From: CAWGLW01 sp963823525
Lineage (GTDB): Bacteria > Pseudomonadota > Gammaproteobacteria > Steroidobacterales > Steroidobacteraceae
Assembly: GCA_963823525.1 (NCBI GenBank)
Contig: CAWGLW010000001.1
Coordinates: 310,001-374,000 of the forward strand
DNA: 64,000 nt
Direction: 5' to 3'
Part shown: positions 9,101 through 17,257 of the stretch, piece after piece
How the letters are laid out: each line of letters starts with the position of its first letter
Position numbering within the stretch: the first letter of the stretch is position 1
The notes under the pieces: model-generated
What the model was told of the DNA's origin: nothing
The model's input: the letters and a program-made list of their open reading frames with translations, nothing else
Database searches by the model: none
Position numbers and translations under genes: made by a program

Positions 9101-9676
9101 ATGGTCACCAGAGTACGCGAGGCTGAGACCGCAAAATGCTGCGGGCTCACAGGGCTTGCCGAAGCCGTCGCCCGTTACTATTTCAAGCTGCTCGCCTACA
9201 AAGACGAGTACGAAGTCGCCCGCCTCTACACAAATGGCGACTTCATGAAGAAGATCGAAGCGACCTTCGAGGGCGACTACACCTTGCGGTTCCATCTGGC
9301 CCCACCACTGCTGACCCGGCCCGACCCGAAGACCGGCGCAATCAGCAAGCGCGAATACGGGCCGTCGATGATGAAAGCGTTCGCCTTGCTCGCACGCTTC
9401 AAGGGTTTGCGCGGTGGCCCATTCGATATCTTTGGCCGTAGCGCGGACCGCAAGCTTGAACGCCGGCTCATCACCGAGTACGAGTCACGCCTTGACGAAA
9501 TCCTGCAGCGGCTCAATACCGGCAATCACGCACTGGCGGTCGAACTGGCCTCTTTGCCGGAGCATATTCGCGGCTATGGCCCGGTCCGGGAGCGGCACGT
9601 CGAGGCTTTGCGCCCCCGCGAAGCGGAGTTGCTGGCCGGATTGCGGGGTGATGTGGCGCGTGAGGCCGCCGCGTAG
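6185..9676 (+). CDS. Indolepyruvate ferredoxin oxidoreductase family protein (fused subunits)
   Basis: 1163 residues combining the alpha (IorA-like) and beta (IorB-like) parts in one chain, as in many proteobacteria. The reaction is CoA- and thiamine-diphosphate-dependent oxidative decarboxylation of aryl pyruvates (or other 2-oxo acids) to acyl-CoA with ferredoxin reduction. The N-terminal pyruvate-binding domain (about 20-200) contains SGYRGSPLGNYDFELW. The TPP domain (about 430-600) carries CSGCPHNTSTKVPEG and GIGCHTMAGYM. A ferredoxin-like segment (about 635-690) has CEGCGDCSDKANC plus further cysteines. The gamma domain begins at GIGGTGVVTVGSVLAMA (about 725), and the C-terminal extension is typical of the long form. 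RBS AAGGAG precedes the ATG. The likely role is aromatic or branched amino-acid catabolism downstream of transaminases. Confidence 0.93.
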   Translation: MATALAKVSLDDKYTQASGRVLISGNQALVRMALMQHERDQAAGLNTAGYISGYRGSPLGNYDFELWQCNERLKAANILFKSGVNEDLAATAVWGTQQASLLPAPKFDGVFSIWYGKGPGVDRSGDVLKHGNRQGASKHGGVLVVAGDDHPGKSSTVSHQSEQALAASLIPVLFPASVEEIIEYGLLGWAMSRFTGSWIGLKVINETVEATTTVDLDPTRPLITLPEVELPPAGLNTNARPMVVREADEMLVMRYRLPAVLAFARANGIDRTVIESPQRRLGIVASGKGYVDARQALAALGIDDARARELGISLYKVGMIWPLEPTGLREFAAGHEELLFVEEKAAFVEEQAARILYDLPQDQRPAIYGKRNADGSMLLPPDVQLSFADVAMALVKRLDAIGIADDALRGRIELLGAHAGQAKGNEPGPAIRTPYFCSGCPHNTSTKVPEGSLALAGIGCHTMAGYMNRRTLMPTQMGGEGLNWAGIAPFTHMKHVFQNLGDGTYFHSGLLAVRGSVHSGANITYKLLYNDATAMTGGQPVEGHLSVPEIARQFLAERVKRVAIVSDNPDQFRSADAGVPADVSIHDRDELDKVQREFREIPGVTAIIYEQTCAAEKRRRRKRKEFPDPPKRVFINEAVCEGCGDCSDKANCVSILPNETEFGRKRKIDQSSCNKDYSCVKGFCPSFVTVHGGQLRKPKAASFDEKIFAGLPAAPVPAVDQSWNILVTGIGGTGVVTVGSVLAMAAHIDGRSASVIDMTGLAQKNGAVWSHLRIGDGRSELPGARVGLGEADLLLGCDLVTAAEKDSVLTFNRSRTRAVINSYLQPTAMFQLNPDLKLDIDAEMRPIRAGVAEDRIDAIDATDTALKLLGNTIGANFFLVGFALQKGGIPVSLEAVERAIELNGQAVEFNKRALALGRLAAVDRAAVEKLADAQQDPIARIPQAQSLDALLKRRVEYLTDYQDAAYAQRYSAMVTRVREAETAKCCGLTGLAEAVARYYFKLLAYKDEYEVARLYTNGDFMKKIEATFEGDYTLRFHLAPPLLTRPDPKTGAISKREYGPSMMKAFALLARFKGLRGGPFDIFGRSADRKLERRLITEYESRLDEILQRLNTGNHALAVELASLPEHIRGYGPVRERHVEALRPREAELLAGLRGDVAREAAA

Positions 9677-9784
9677 TCCGGCGAGCAGTCCGGCGCGGCC
9701 TGAGGTCGCTGCCGTGGATGGGCCGGGCCGTACACGTCCTGGCGCGGAACTGCGCGCCGCCCGGACTTCGATGAGCCGCCGGGC

Positions 9785-10246
9785 ATGAGGCCATTACTGA
9801 TGCTCACGGGTGGTGCAGCGGGCGGGCGGCTCGAGCGCCTGGCTGATGCCGCAGCCGAAGGTGCCCGCGCGGCTTCCGAAGGAATTGAACTGCTGCGCGT
9901 GCCAGCCCAGCAGGCCGGGCTCGAAGAACTGCTGCGGGCCGGCGCCGTACTGATTGGCACGCCGGAGAAATTCGGCTACATGGCCGGGGTGATCAAGGAC
10001 TTCTTTGACCGGACTTTCTACCCGGCAGAGGGCAAAGTCGATGGCCTGCCCTACGCGGTGTTTGTCAGCGCCGGTAATGACGGCACCGGCGCGGTCTCCT
10101 CAATTGAGCGAATCGCAACCGGTTATCGCTGGAATCGGGTGGCGGAACCGGTCATCGTGCGCGGCGAGCCAACCGAGGCCGGGTTCGACGAATGCCGGAC
10201 GCTGGGGCAAACGCTGGCGGCCGGACTCGAGCTCGGAATTTTCTAG
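9785..10246 (+). CDS. Flavodoxin-fold NAD(P)H-dependent reductase-like protein
   Basis: 153 residues. The N-terminal strand and glycine-rich loop (LMLTGGAAGGRLERLAD), the GAVLIGTPEKFGYMAGVIKDFFDRT segment and the VFVSAGNDGTGA loop are the usual FMN-contact regions of small flavodoxin-like reductases. It may reduce quinones or flavins, or act as an electron carrier; the partner is not identifiable. It lies 108 bases after the indolepyruvate oxidoreductase on the same strand and 53 bases before an SDR, so it may share their transcript. The start codon has only a poor ribosome binding site. Confidence 0.75.
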   Translation: MRPLLMLTGGAAGGRLERLADAAAEGARAASEGIELLRVPAQQAGLEELLRAGAVLIGTPEKFGYMAGVIKDFFDRTFYPAEGKVDGLPYAVFVSAGNDGTGAVSSIERIATGYRWNRVAEPVIVRGEPTEAGFDECRTLGQTLAAGLELGIF

Positions 10247-10299
10247 CCCCACCGCATAAGGAACCCTGCGCGGCCGCGACGCGCGAACGGAGCAAGACG

Positions 10300-11148
10300 A
10301 TGATCAGAGTCCCGGACATGCGATTCGACGAAAAGACCGTGTTGATCACGGGTGCTTCCAGTGGCATCGGCCGAGCCGCCGCTATCGCCTTTGCAGAAGC
10401 GGGCGCAAACCTCGTCCTGGTCGCGCGCCGCGCAGGTACGCTCGCAGAGGTGGCCAGGCAGGCGCGCAAACTCGGTGTCCGGACACTCGTGACGCCCACC
10501 GACGTGACCCGGGCCACCGAGGTTAAGGCTTGCTTTAAAAAGGCGCTCGAAAAATTCGGCACGATCGACATCGTCGTCAACAATGCCGGCGTACTCATTC
10601 CCGCAGCCGTGGTCGATACCCGGCGCGCTGACCTGCAGGCAATGCTGAACGTGAACCTGTTCGGTGCGCTCAATGTCATGCAGGCTGCCGTCCCGATCAT
10701 GCGCAGGCAGGGCCACGGTCACATCGTCAATGTCGGCTCACTGGCCGGCCGTCGGGGCTTCTCTCCGCTCGGGGCCTACTCTGCAACAAAGTTCGCGCTG
10801 GTCGGCCTGACCGAGGCGCTGCGGACCGAACTCGTCGGCGAGAACGTGTACGTCTCGCTCGTCCTGCCGAGCGTGATCGACACACCCATGGCCGAAGCGG
10901 CCCAGGCCGGCGTCGAAAAGCTCGGCATCGATGCCGACGCCTGGCCGAAGCAGTTGACCCTCCCCCCCTCGTGGGTGGTCGCCGCCATCTTTGCCGCCAT
11001 CCGGCTGCGCCTGGCCGAGGTGGCCGTTCCGCCAGGTGCGGCCGTCATCGAAAAGCTCGCGTCGCTGGCGCCCGGAACGACAGCGCGCCTGTTGCGCTGG
11101 ACCATCGACGCAGCCGCGAGGTCGGCGCGCAACCGGGCCGGCGAGTAA
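10300..11148 (+). CDS. Short-chain dehydrogenase/reductase (SDR)
   Basis: 282 residues from the ATG at 10300, preceded by GGAG; an earlier in-frame start at 10192 overlaps the previous gene and adds no homologous sequence. Classical SDR signature: TGASSGIG (residues 17-24) for cofactor binding, NNAG near 95, a Ser in NVGSLAGRRG and YSATK with Tyr160 and Lys164 as catalytic pair. It would oxidise or reduce a hydroxyl/keto group with NAD(P). The C-terminal 50 residues are longer than minimal SDRs and hydrophobic, hinting at membrane association. The substrate cannot be told; the adjacent dienoyl-CoA isomerase suggests fatty acyl metabolism. Confidence 0.88.
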   Translation: MIRVPDMRFDEKTVLITGASSGIGRAAAIAFAEAGANLVLVARRAGTLAEVARQARKLGVRTLVTPTDVTRATEVKACFKKALEKFGTIDIVVNNAGVLIPAAVVDTRRADLQAMLNVNLFGALNVMQAAVPIMRRQGHGHIVNVGSLAGRRGFSPLGAYSATKFALVGLTEALRTELVGENVYVSLVLPSVIDTPMAEAAQAGVEKLGIDADAWPKQLTLPPSWVVAAIFAAIRLRLAEVAVPPGAAVIEKLASLAPGTTARLLRWTIDAAARSARNRAGE

Positions 11149-11203
11149 GCATGCCGCTTGAACGTCCGGAATCTGTTACTCGAACCCAGGATTGAAACCC
11201 GAC

Positions 11204-12040
11204 ATGACCGCGAAATTCGACCATCTCTCGATCGAGCGTGAAGCAGGCATCGCGACCCTGTGGCTGGACCGCCCCGAGAAGCTCAACGCCCTGCACCGGC
11301 CGCTGTGGAAATCGATACCCGAGGCGGCAGCCAGCCTCGACACCGATGAAGACGTCCGGGCAATTATTCTGGCCGGCAGAGGGAAAGGCTTCTGCGGAGG
11401 AATCGACCTCGCCGATCATGCCCCGGCGATGGCAGGCGGTGGCTCGCTGTCGGGCCGCGGAGAATCGCCCGTCGCCAGGCGGCATGCGCTGTACCAGGAT
11501 ATTCGCGTCTACCAGGACGCCGCGAGCTGCTTTGCCACGACCAATAAACCCGTGATTGCCGCTGTGCACGGCGCGTGTATCGGAGCAGGCATTGACCTGA
11601 TCACAGCCTGTGACATCCGGTTCTGCACGAGCGATACAACCTTCTCAGTGCGCGAGACCCGTGTTGCAATCGTGGCCGATATCGGGACCCTGCAGCGGCT
11701 GCCGCGCGTCGTGGGCGACGGCGCTGCCCGCGAACTGATTCTCACGGGCCGCGACATCGGTGCCGACCGAGCCCTCGAGATTGGACTCGTGACTGAAATC
11801 CTTCCGGACACCGATTCGCTGTATGCGCGCGCGCGCGAAGTGGCCCGCGAGATCGCGGCCAATTCACCGCTCGCCGTGCAGGGCTCAAAGCAGATCCTCG
11901 GACTGGCGGACCGACGTCGCGACGACGCCAGTCTCGACTACGTCGCGCTGTGGAACGCCGCTTTCTTTCACTCGGACGACCTCACCGAAGCCATGACGGC
12001 GATGATGCAGCGACGCAAACCCGAGTTTCACGGCCGTTAA
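11204..12040 (+). CDS. Crotonase-family Delta(3,5)-Delta(2,4)-dienoyl-CoA isomerase-like protein
   Basis: 278 residues from the ATG at 11204; a TTG four codons upstream is also in frame. Crotonase fold with oxyanion loops around GKGFCGGIDL and HGACIGAGIDL. The segment VADIGTLQRLPRVVG is the hallmark of peroxisomal ECH1-type dienoyl-CoA isomerases. The three acidic residues known to be catalytic in that family are conserved with correct spacing: Asp131 (GIDL), Glu151 (VRET) and Asp159 (VADIG), 20 and 8 residues apart. It would shift conjugated double bonds so that unsaturated fatty acids with odd-numbered double bonds can enter beta-oxidation. Same strand as the SDR, 55 bases downstream. Confidence 0.88.
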   Translation: MTAKFDHLSIEREAGIATLWLDRPEKLNALHRPLWKSIPEAAASLDTDEDVRAIILAGRGKGFCGGIDLADHAPAMAGGGSLSGRGESPVARRHALYQDIRVYQDAASCFATTNKPVIAAVHGACIGAGIDLITACDIRFCTSDTTFSVRETRVAIVADIGTLQRLPRVVGDGAARELILTGRDIGADRALEIGLVTEILPDTDSLYARAREVAREIAANSPLAVQGSKQILGLADRRRDDASLDYVALWNAAFFHSDDLTEAMTAMMQRRKPEFHGR

Positions 12041-12113
12041 TCACTGACACACACGAATCCCCGGGGTCCGTAGTTGACTCGAGCACAGACCCGCAGACCG
12101 GAAGGACCCAGCG

Positions 12114-14228
12114 ATGTTCAAGCTCAAATGCGCCTCTGCCCTTATCTTTCTAAGCATCGCCGCTCAGGCGGGCACGGCGGAAGACAGGGGCCACCCCGTC
12201 ACGCATGAAGACGTCTGGTTGATGAATCGCCTGGACACACCGGTGGTCAGTCCGGACGGCAGCCGACTGGTTGTCAGCGTCTCGGAACCGTCGTACGAAA
12301 AAGACGGTACTCGCAGCGATCTCTGGCTGGTCGAGGTCGACGGCAAGCAGGCGCCGACGCGCCTGACGGACTCGCCGGAGCCCGAGAGCGATGTCGATTG
12401 GAGCCCGGACGGCCGCCGCATCGCGTTCAGCGCCGCGCGTGTCAAGGACGAAGCCGGCCAGGTCTATGTCCTGAACATGGTCGGTCCGGGTGAAGCGATC
12501 CGGATTACCAACCTCTCAACGGGCGCCAGCAAGCCAAAATGGAGTCCCGATGGGCAACGCATTGCGTTCCAGAGCCGGGTGTATCCGGGCGCAGCCGACG
12601 ACGCGGCCAATGCCGCAGAGAAAAAGGCACGTGAGGAGCGCGGTTACAACGCATCGGTGTACACCACGTTTCCGATCCGGCAGTGGGACAGTTGGCGCGA
12701 TGACCTGCAGACCCACCTGTTCATCCAGGACGCGATTCCGGACGCCAGGGCGAAAGACCTGCTGTTCGGTAGTGACCTGGTCCGGGGAACCGGTTTCGGT
12801 GGTATCGAGTCGCTGTCCACTGAGTCACTCGAACCGGCCTGGGCTCCCGATGGCAAGTCTGTGATTATCAGCGCGACGATGAATCTCAGTGCCGCCGCAT
12901 ACGCGCCCGTTCGTTACCAGTTGTACCAGGTACCGGTCGATGGCGGCGAGCCGCGGCAAATCACGCGAAGCGATGACTGGAGCTGCCACTCGGCCCGGTT
13001 TTCGAAGAATGGCAAAGCGCTGTACTGCCTGATCGAGCCGCATACGGCGCACGTTTATGAACTGACCGACGTGGCGCGTTTCGACTGGTCGGCCGATGGC
13101 ATCCAGAGTACCGCCAGCATCATTACGGAGTCGCTCGATCGACCGGTCAATGGCATGGACATCAGCCCGGACGGCGGGACCGTGTACGTTACGGCTTACG
13201 ACACCGGGCGTGTGCGGATATTCGCTGTGCCTGCCCGCGGCGGGAAAGTCACGGCACTGAACGCCGACAGCAGCGGAGTTTACGCGGGCGTTACTGTCGC
13301 AGGCCGTCACCTCGTCGCACGCTGGGAAGATTCCGTGACACCGGCAGAGATCGTCCGCGTCGATCGCAGCAACGGCGCTCGCCAGCCATTGACTGCCTTC
13401 AACACAGAGCGCGCGTCCGCGCTGGATCGCCAGCCATTTCGCGAGTTCTGGTTCGAAAATGCCGATGGACGGCAGGTACACAGCTTTCTTGCATTGCCGC
13501 CGAATTTCGATGAGTCCAAAAAATACCCGCTGGTGCTGGCAATCCACGGTGGTCCGTTCAGCTCCAGTCTCGATGCTGACCACGTACGCTGGAGTCCTCA
13601 CCTGCTTGCTGCACCGGGCTATGTGGTCCTGATGACCGATTACACGGGTTCGATCGGCTACGGCGAAGCCTTCTCGCAAGCGATCGAAGGCGTGCCGCTC
13701 AGGACGCCAGGTCAGGATGTCGTCAAGGCTGCCGATGAGGCCATCGCCCGCTTCCCCTTTGTCGACGGCGAGCGCCAGGCGGCAACCGGCGCCAGCTACG
13801 GCGGCCACATCGTGAACTGGCTGCAGGCAACGACGACGCGATTCAAGGCGCTGGTCGGACACGCCGGTCTTGTAGACCTGGAAGGCCAGTACGCCTCGAG
13901 TGACACAGTCTACAACCGCGAGCGCATGAACCGGGGTCCCGCCTGGGCCGACAGTCCCGTGTGGTCCGAGCAGAGTCCGTCAAGTTATGTCGGAAATTTC
14001 AGCACACCGATACTCCTTACGATCGGTGAAAAGGATTTCCGGGTGCCAATCAACCAGACGATCGCTGCCTGGACTTACGTGCAGCGCATGCAGGTGCCGG
14101 GACGGCTGCTGGTATTTCATGACGCGAACCACTGGATCATGAACGCTGCCGAAGCCCGTTATTACTGGGACGAAGTGCATCAATGGCTGGCCGGGTATCT
14201 GCACCCTGTCAGCGATCAGGCAAACTGA
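12114..14228 (+). CDS. Secreted S9-family prolyl oligopeptidase / acylaminoacyl-peptidase-like
   Basis: 704 residues with a signal peptide (about 1-22). A beta-propeller built from WD/TolB-like repeats follows (WSPDGRRIAF, WSPDGQRIAFQS, APDGKSVIIS). The C-terminal alpha/beta hydrolase domain (about 450-700) has HGGPF for the oxyanion hole and GASYGG with nucleophile Ser561, plus Asp641 (GEKDFRVP) and His673 (DANHW). This is the architecture of S9C/dipeptidyl peptidases that trim peptides in the periplasm or outside the cell. RBS GGAAGGA precedes the ATG. It is one of six peptidase genes in the window. Confidence 0.93.
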   Translation: MFKLKCASALIFLSIAAQAGTAEDRGHPVTHEDVWLMNRLDTPVVSPDGSRLVVSVSEPSYEKDGTRSDLWLVEVDGKQAPTRLTDSPEPESDVDWSPDGRRIAFSAARVKDEAGQVYVLNMVGPGEAIRITNLSTGASKPKWSPDGQRIAFQSRVYPGAADDAANAAEKKAREERGYNASVYTTFPIRQWDSWRDDLQTHLFIQDAIPDARAKDLLFGSDLVRGTGFGGIESLSTESLEPAWAPDGKSVIISATMNLSAAAYAPVRYQLYQVPVDGGEPRQITRSDDWSCHSARFSKNGKALYCLIEPHTAHVYELTDVARFDWSADGIQSTASIITESLDRPVNGMDISPDGGTVYVTAYDTGRVRIFAVPARGGKVTALNADSSGVYAGVTVAGRHLVARWEDSVTPAEIVRVDRSNGARQPLTAFNTERASALDRQPFREFWFENADGRQVHSFLALPPNFDESKKYPLVLAIHGGPFSSSLDADHVRWSPHLLAAPGYVVLMTDYTGSIGYGEAFSQAIEGVPLRTPGQDVVKAADEAIARFPFVDGERQAATGASYGGHIVNWLQATTTRFKALVGHAGLVDLEGQYASSDTVYNRERMNRGPAWADSPVWSEQSPSSYVGNFSTPILLTIGEKDFRVPINQTIAAWTYVQRMQVPGRLLVFHDANHWIMNAAEARYYWDEVHQWLAGYLHPVSDQAN

Positions 14229-14570
14229 CTTTCGCGCGCGAAGTCGTCATGGCCACCGGGCCGCACGCAGGCGCAAAGCCACGTGTGCAATGGATCCGGC
14301 TGGCCCGGCGGCCGAAGCCGGAGCCCCGTGGGACGTCTTTCCGGCCTGTTCGGAATCCGCCGCGGCGGGACGCGTAACCACGCGCGATACCAACAAGCGG
14401 CGCGGGGCAACCGGAATCCCGAACCCGTGCGCGGCAAGGATGCCGCGCCCGGAGCCTCCAGGGACGGGTTCACGGCGTGTTCGGGATCCGCTGCACCGGG
14501 ACGCGTAACCACGCGCAATACCAACAAGCGGCGCGGGGCGACCGGAATCCCGAACCGCGGTTCGGTCGGT
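14229..14570. other. Intergenic region between S9 peptidase and acyl-CoA synthetase
   Basis: Convergent intergenic stretch of 342 bases. Nearly all of it from 14311 on is the 131-bp tandem repeat listed separately. The first 80 bases hold no feature I can support. The long plus-strand open frame through here is the antisense of the acyl-CoA synthetase and is not a gene. Confidence 0.7.
14311..14555. repeat. Two-copy tandem repeat, 131-bp period, with MITE-like 78-bp core
   Basis: The cores at 14347-14424 and 14478-14555 are about 90% identical by eye, exactly 131 bases apart, with weaker similarity in the intervening part (for example GGAGCC at 14320 and 14451). Each core starts with GTTCGG(A/G)ATCCG and ends with CCGGAATCCCGAAC, which are near reverse complements, so each core has inverted termini. 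Inside is the palindrome GACGCGTAACCACGCGC. A diverged relative is at 18166-18233. Confidence 0.75.
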
Positions 14571-16280
14571 TCAGCCGGCCTTTGCCGCCCTGGCCGCGAG
14601 TTCCTGGTCCCTGAGTTCGCGACGCAGGATCTTGCCAACGTTGCTCTTGGGCAGTTCGTCCCGGAACTCAACGAACCTCGGCTTCTTGTAACCCGTCAAC
14701 TGCTCCGCGCAATAGGCGAGCAGGTCCTTCTCCGTCAGCGCCGGATCCTTGCGGACCACGAAAACCTTCACGGCCTCACCGGATTTTTCGTTTGGCACGC
14801 CGATGGCGGCACATTCGATCACACCCGGATGCAACGCAATGACTTCCTCCACCTCGTTCGGAAACACGTTGAATCCGGAGACGATGATCATGTCCTTCTT
14901 GCGATCAACGATACGCGTGTACCCGTTCTCATCCATGATGCCGATGTCGCCCGACTTGAAGAACCCGTCCGCCGTCATGACTTTCGCGGTTTCATCCGGT
15001 CGTTGCCAGTAGCCCGCCATCACCTGCGGGCCGCGAATCGCGATCTCACCTCGCTCTCCGATCGGCACCGGATTATCCTGGTCATCCAGAATCACGATGT
15101 CGGTACTGGGCACGGGCAGACCGATCGTGCCGCTGAAGTCGGTGGCGAGGGCCGGATTACTGGTTGCAACCGGCGAGGTCTCCGACAGGCCATAGCCCTC
15201 GATGATCGGCACGCCCGTAATCTTCAGCCATTTGTCGGCTACCGCCTTCTGCACGGCCGTACCGCCGCCATTGGCGATACGAAGATTGGAAAAGTCGAGC
15301 TTGCGGAACTCGGCATTCTCGGCCAGCCCGTTGAACAGCGTGTTCACGCCGGGCAGAACATTGAACTTGTACTTCGACAACTCCTTGACGAAGCCTGCCA
15401 TGTCGCGCGGGTTCGGGATCAGCACATTCAATGCGCCGATACGCATGCCAAACAGGCAGTTCACGGTCAGCGCAAATACGTGGTAAAGCGGCAAGGCACA
15501 GATGTAGACAAACTGCGTGGGTAGCGGGCCGCGACTCGTGTCTTTCAGCGCGCCGTCAACCCAGGCCTCGAGCTGCAGCATGTTCGCGACCAGGTTTCGA
15601 TGCAGGAGGATCGCGCCTTTCGAGACGCCGGTGGTACCACCGGTGTACTGCAGAAAGGCGACGTCGTCGGGCCCCACTTCCACTTTGCTGAGCTGGCTAC
15701 GGCCGCCCTCGGCAATGACATCGTTGAATCGCAATGAACCGGGCAACGAGTACGCCGGAATCATCTTCTTGACGTGGCGCAGAGCAAAATTGACGATCGC
15801 GCCCTTCGGGAATCCCAGCAGATCACCCATGGACGCGAGCACGACGTGCTTGACGTTGGTCTTCGCCAGCACCTGCTGCAGTGTGGTCGCAAAGTTCTCG
15901 AGAATCACGATGACCTCGGCGCCGGAGTCTTTGAGCTGGTGCTCGAGTTCGCGGGGCGTATAGAGCGGGTTGACATTGACCACGACGCAACCGGCCCGCA
16001 AGGTCCCGGCCAGCACTACCGGGTACTGCAGCACGTTGGGCAACATGATCGCGACACGCGCGCCGGGCTTCAGTCCCTTGCCCTGCAGCCATGCGCCAAA
16101 GGCGGCGGACATACGGTCGAGCTCGCCAAAGCTCATCTGCTTGTCCATCATCGCGTAAGCGCTGCTTTGCGCGTGCTTGCGAAAGCCTTCCTCCATCAGC
16201 TCGACGAGCGACGAATACTGCGTCACGTCCACCTCCGCCGGCACGCCGGCGGGATAGTTCTTCAGCCAGATCTTTTCCAT
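14571..16280 (-). CDS. fadD: Long-chain-fatty-acid--CoA ligase (FadD type)
   Basis: 569 residues from the ATG at 16280, chosen because GGGGGAG lies just upstream; a longer in-frame start adds six residues. ANL superfamily signatures: P-loop-like YTGGTTGVSKGA (about 210), GYGLSETSPVA (about 350), GDIG...YTRIVDRKKDMI hinge (about 455) and the C-terminal PRFVEFRDELPKSNVGKILRR with the catalytic Lys. It activates long-chain fatty acids to acyl-CoA with ATP at the inner membrane, feeding beta-oxidation and the acyltransferases found later in the window. The length and the FNVFPNEVEEV motif match proteobacterial FadD. Confidence 0.93.
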   Translation of the reverse strand: MEKIWLKNYPAGVPAEVDVTQYSSLVELMEEGFRKHAQSSAYAMMDKQMSFGELDRMSAAFGAWLQGKGLKPGARVAIMLPNVLQYPVVLAGTLRAGCVVVNVNPLYTPRELEHQLKDSGAEVIVILENFATTLQQVLAKTNVKHVVLASMGDLLGFPKGAIVNFALRHVKKMIPAYSLPGSLRFNDVIAEGGRSQLSKVEVGPDDVAFLQYTGGTTGVSKGAILLHRNLVANMLQLEAWVDGALKDTSRGPLPTQFVYICALPLYHVFALTVNCLFGMRIGALNVLIPNPRDMAGFVKELSKYKFNVLPGVNTLFNGLAENAEFRKLDFSNLRIANGGGTAVQKAVADKWLKITGVPIIEGYGLSETSPVATSNPALATDFSGTIGLPVPSTDIVILDDQDNPVPIGERGEIAIRGPQVMAGYWQRPDETAKVMTADGFFKSGDIGIMDENGYTRIVDRKKDMIIVSGFNVFPNEVEEVIALHPGVIECAAIGVPNEKSGEAVKVFVVRKDPALTEKDLLAYCAEQLTGYKKPRFVEFRDELPKSNVGKILRRELRDQELAARAAKAG

Positions 16281-16348
16281 GTTCTCCCCCTCGTCCAAGT
16301 CATTGGATTTTCAATTCGTTCGCATTTCCAGGCATTTATTTGCTGACA

Positions 16349-17257
16349 TCAGCGTGGGCGCACCAGCAATGGCACGTTGCAGAGACCCACATGACCCACC
16401 GGCACCTGGAACCATTCCTCGCGCCGATTGCGCCGCGACTCGACGTACGCAGAAAAACCGGGCGTATCGGTGCGCATCACTTCAAGCTCACTGCGCTGCT
16501 CGGGCGGAAGATCCGCTGCCACGCGAATTGCTCCGATCCGCGTGTATTGCCCGGGCTGTTCATAGAAGCCCATCGGCCCCTTGCCGCGTGGCAACGTGGA
16601 GAGATGCTCCATTCCCGAGACGACCCGTCCGACCAGCGCGATGTTCCGGTCGAGGTGCCGCGGTGCGTGGCCCGTGACGACGTAAAGCTCAGCGCCGTTT
16701 CCACTGTCCGGTTCGTCTCCTCGACCCGCGCCGACCATGGCATAGCAGTGGACCAGCCACGCCTGCCCCGACTCGGGATCCCGGGCCGCAGGGAACCCCT
16801 GCGAAAACCCGGATTCAGGCGCATAACCATCGACATCGGGCAAGCGGGTAAACGGCAAGGACGCCGACATCGCGACGGTAAACTCCGGCGGCAACGTTCT
16901 GCTGGCCTTACCGAGCTCGCGCCCACCGTCCGGGTCGCCCCATTGCACGACGTAGTTGTCCTGCGAGCGCACGATCGGCAATTCGTCGAAATATTTCTGG
17001 CGAACCAGCGTCCTGATGTTCGCGGCGTGTGCGGGCGCAAAAGCAGGCGCCAGCTCGATCACCACGCGGCCGCTGGCCAGCTCGAGATACAGCGTGTTCT
17101 CCGGGTCGAGCGCACGCCAGTCGCCGGGACCAAGAGCGGCCACGACCTCGGCGCTGGTCTGCGTCGCCTCCGCCCCGGCCGCAAGCGCTGCCACCGCACA
17201 GATTGAGCCGGCCAGCAACGCAGCGAGCTGACATGGCCACCGCAGCGATCGGCTCAC
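16349..17257 (-). CDS. Periplasmic cyclophilin-type peptidyl-prolyl cis-trans isomerase
   Basis: 302 residues, GTG start that overlaps the stop codon of the upstream enoyl-CoA hydratase gene (GTGA), indicating translational coupling. N-terminal signal peptide (about 1-27). The core domain (about 50-230) has the cyclophilin order: YLELASGRVVIELAPAFAPAHAANI, then FDELPIVRSQDNYVVQWGDP in place of FHRVIPNFMIQGGD, then ELYVVTGHAPRHLDRNIALVGRVVSGMEHL. The C-terminal 70 residues (PPEQRSELEVMRTDTPGFSAYVESRRNRREEWF) are a known extension in gammaproteobacterial homologues. The active-site region is divergent, so isomerase activity is likely but not certain. The pairing with a cytoplasmic hydratase is probably not functional. 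Confidence 0.85.
   Translation of the reverse strand: MSRSLRWPCQLAALLAGSICAVAALAAGAEATQTSAEVVAALGPGDWRALDPENTLYLELASGRVVIELAPAFAPAHAANIRTLVRQKYFDELPIVRSQDNYVVQWGDPDGGRELGKASRTLPPEFTVAMSASLPFTRLPDVDGYAPESGFSQGFPAARDPESGQAWLVHCYAMVGAGRGDEPDSGNGAELYVVTGHAPRHLDRNIALVGRVVSGMEHLSTLPRGKGPMGFYEQPGQYTRIGAIRVAADLPPEQRSELEVMRTDTPGFSAYVESRRNRREEWFQVPVGHVGLCNVPLLVRPR

Noticed and set aside
7817..9295. 492-residue minus-strand frame inside the indolepyruvate oxidoreductase
   Set aside because: Antisense shadow in high-GC DNA; the plus strand is a continuous recognised enzyme.
14478..14500. tRNA T-arm-like GTTCGGGATCC in the tandem repeat
   Set aside because: No acceptor, D or anticodon stem could be folded around it; it belongs to the repeat core.
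14283..15524. 413-residue plus-strand frame over the acyl-CoA synthetase
   Set aside because: It is the antisense of fadD, and its start lies in the tandem repeat. The minus strand carries clear ANL motifs.
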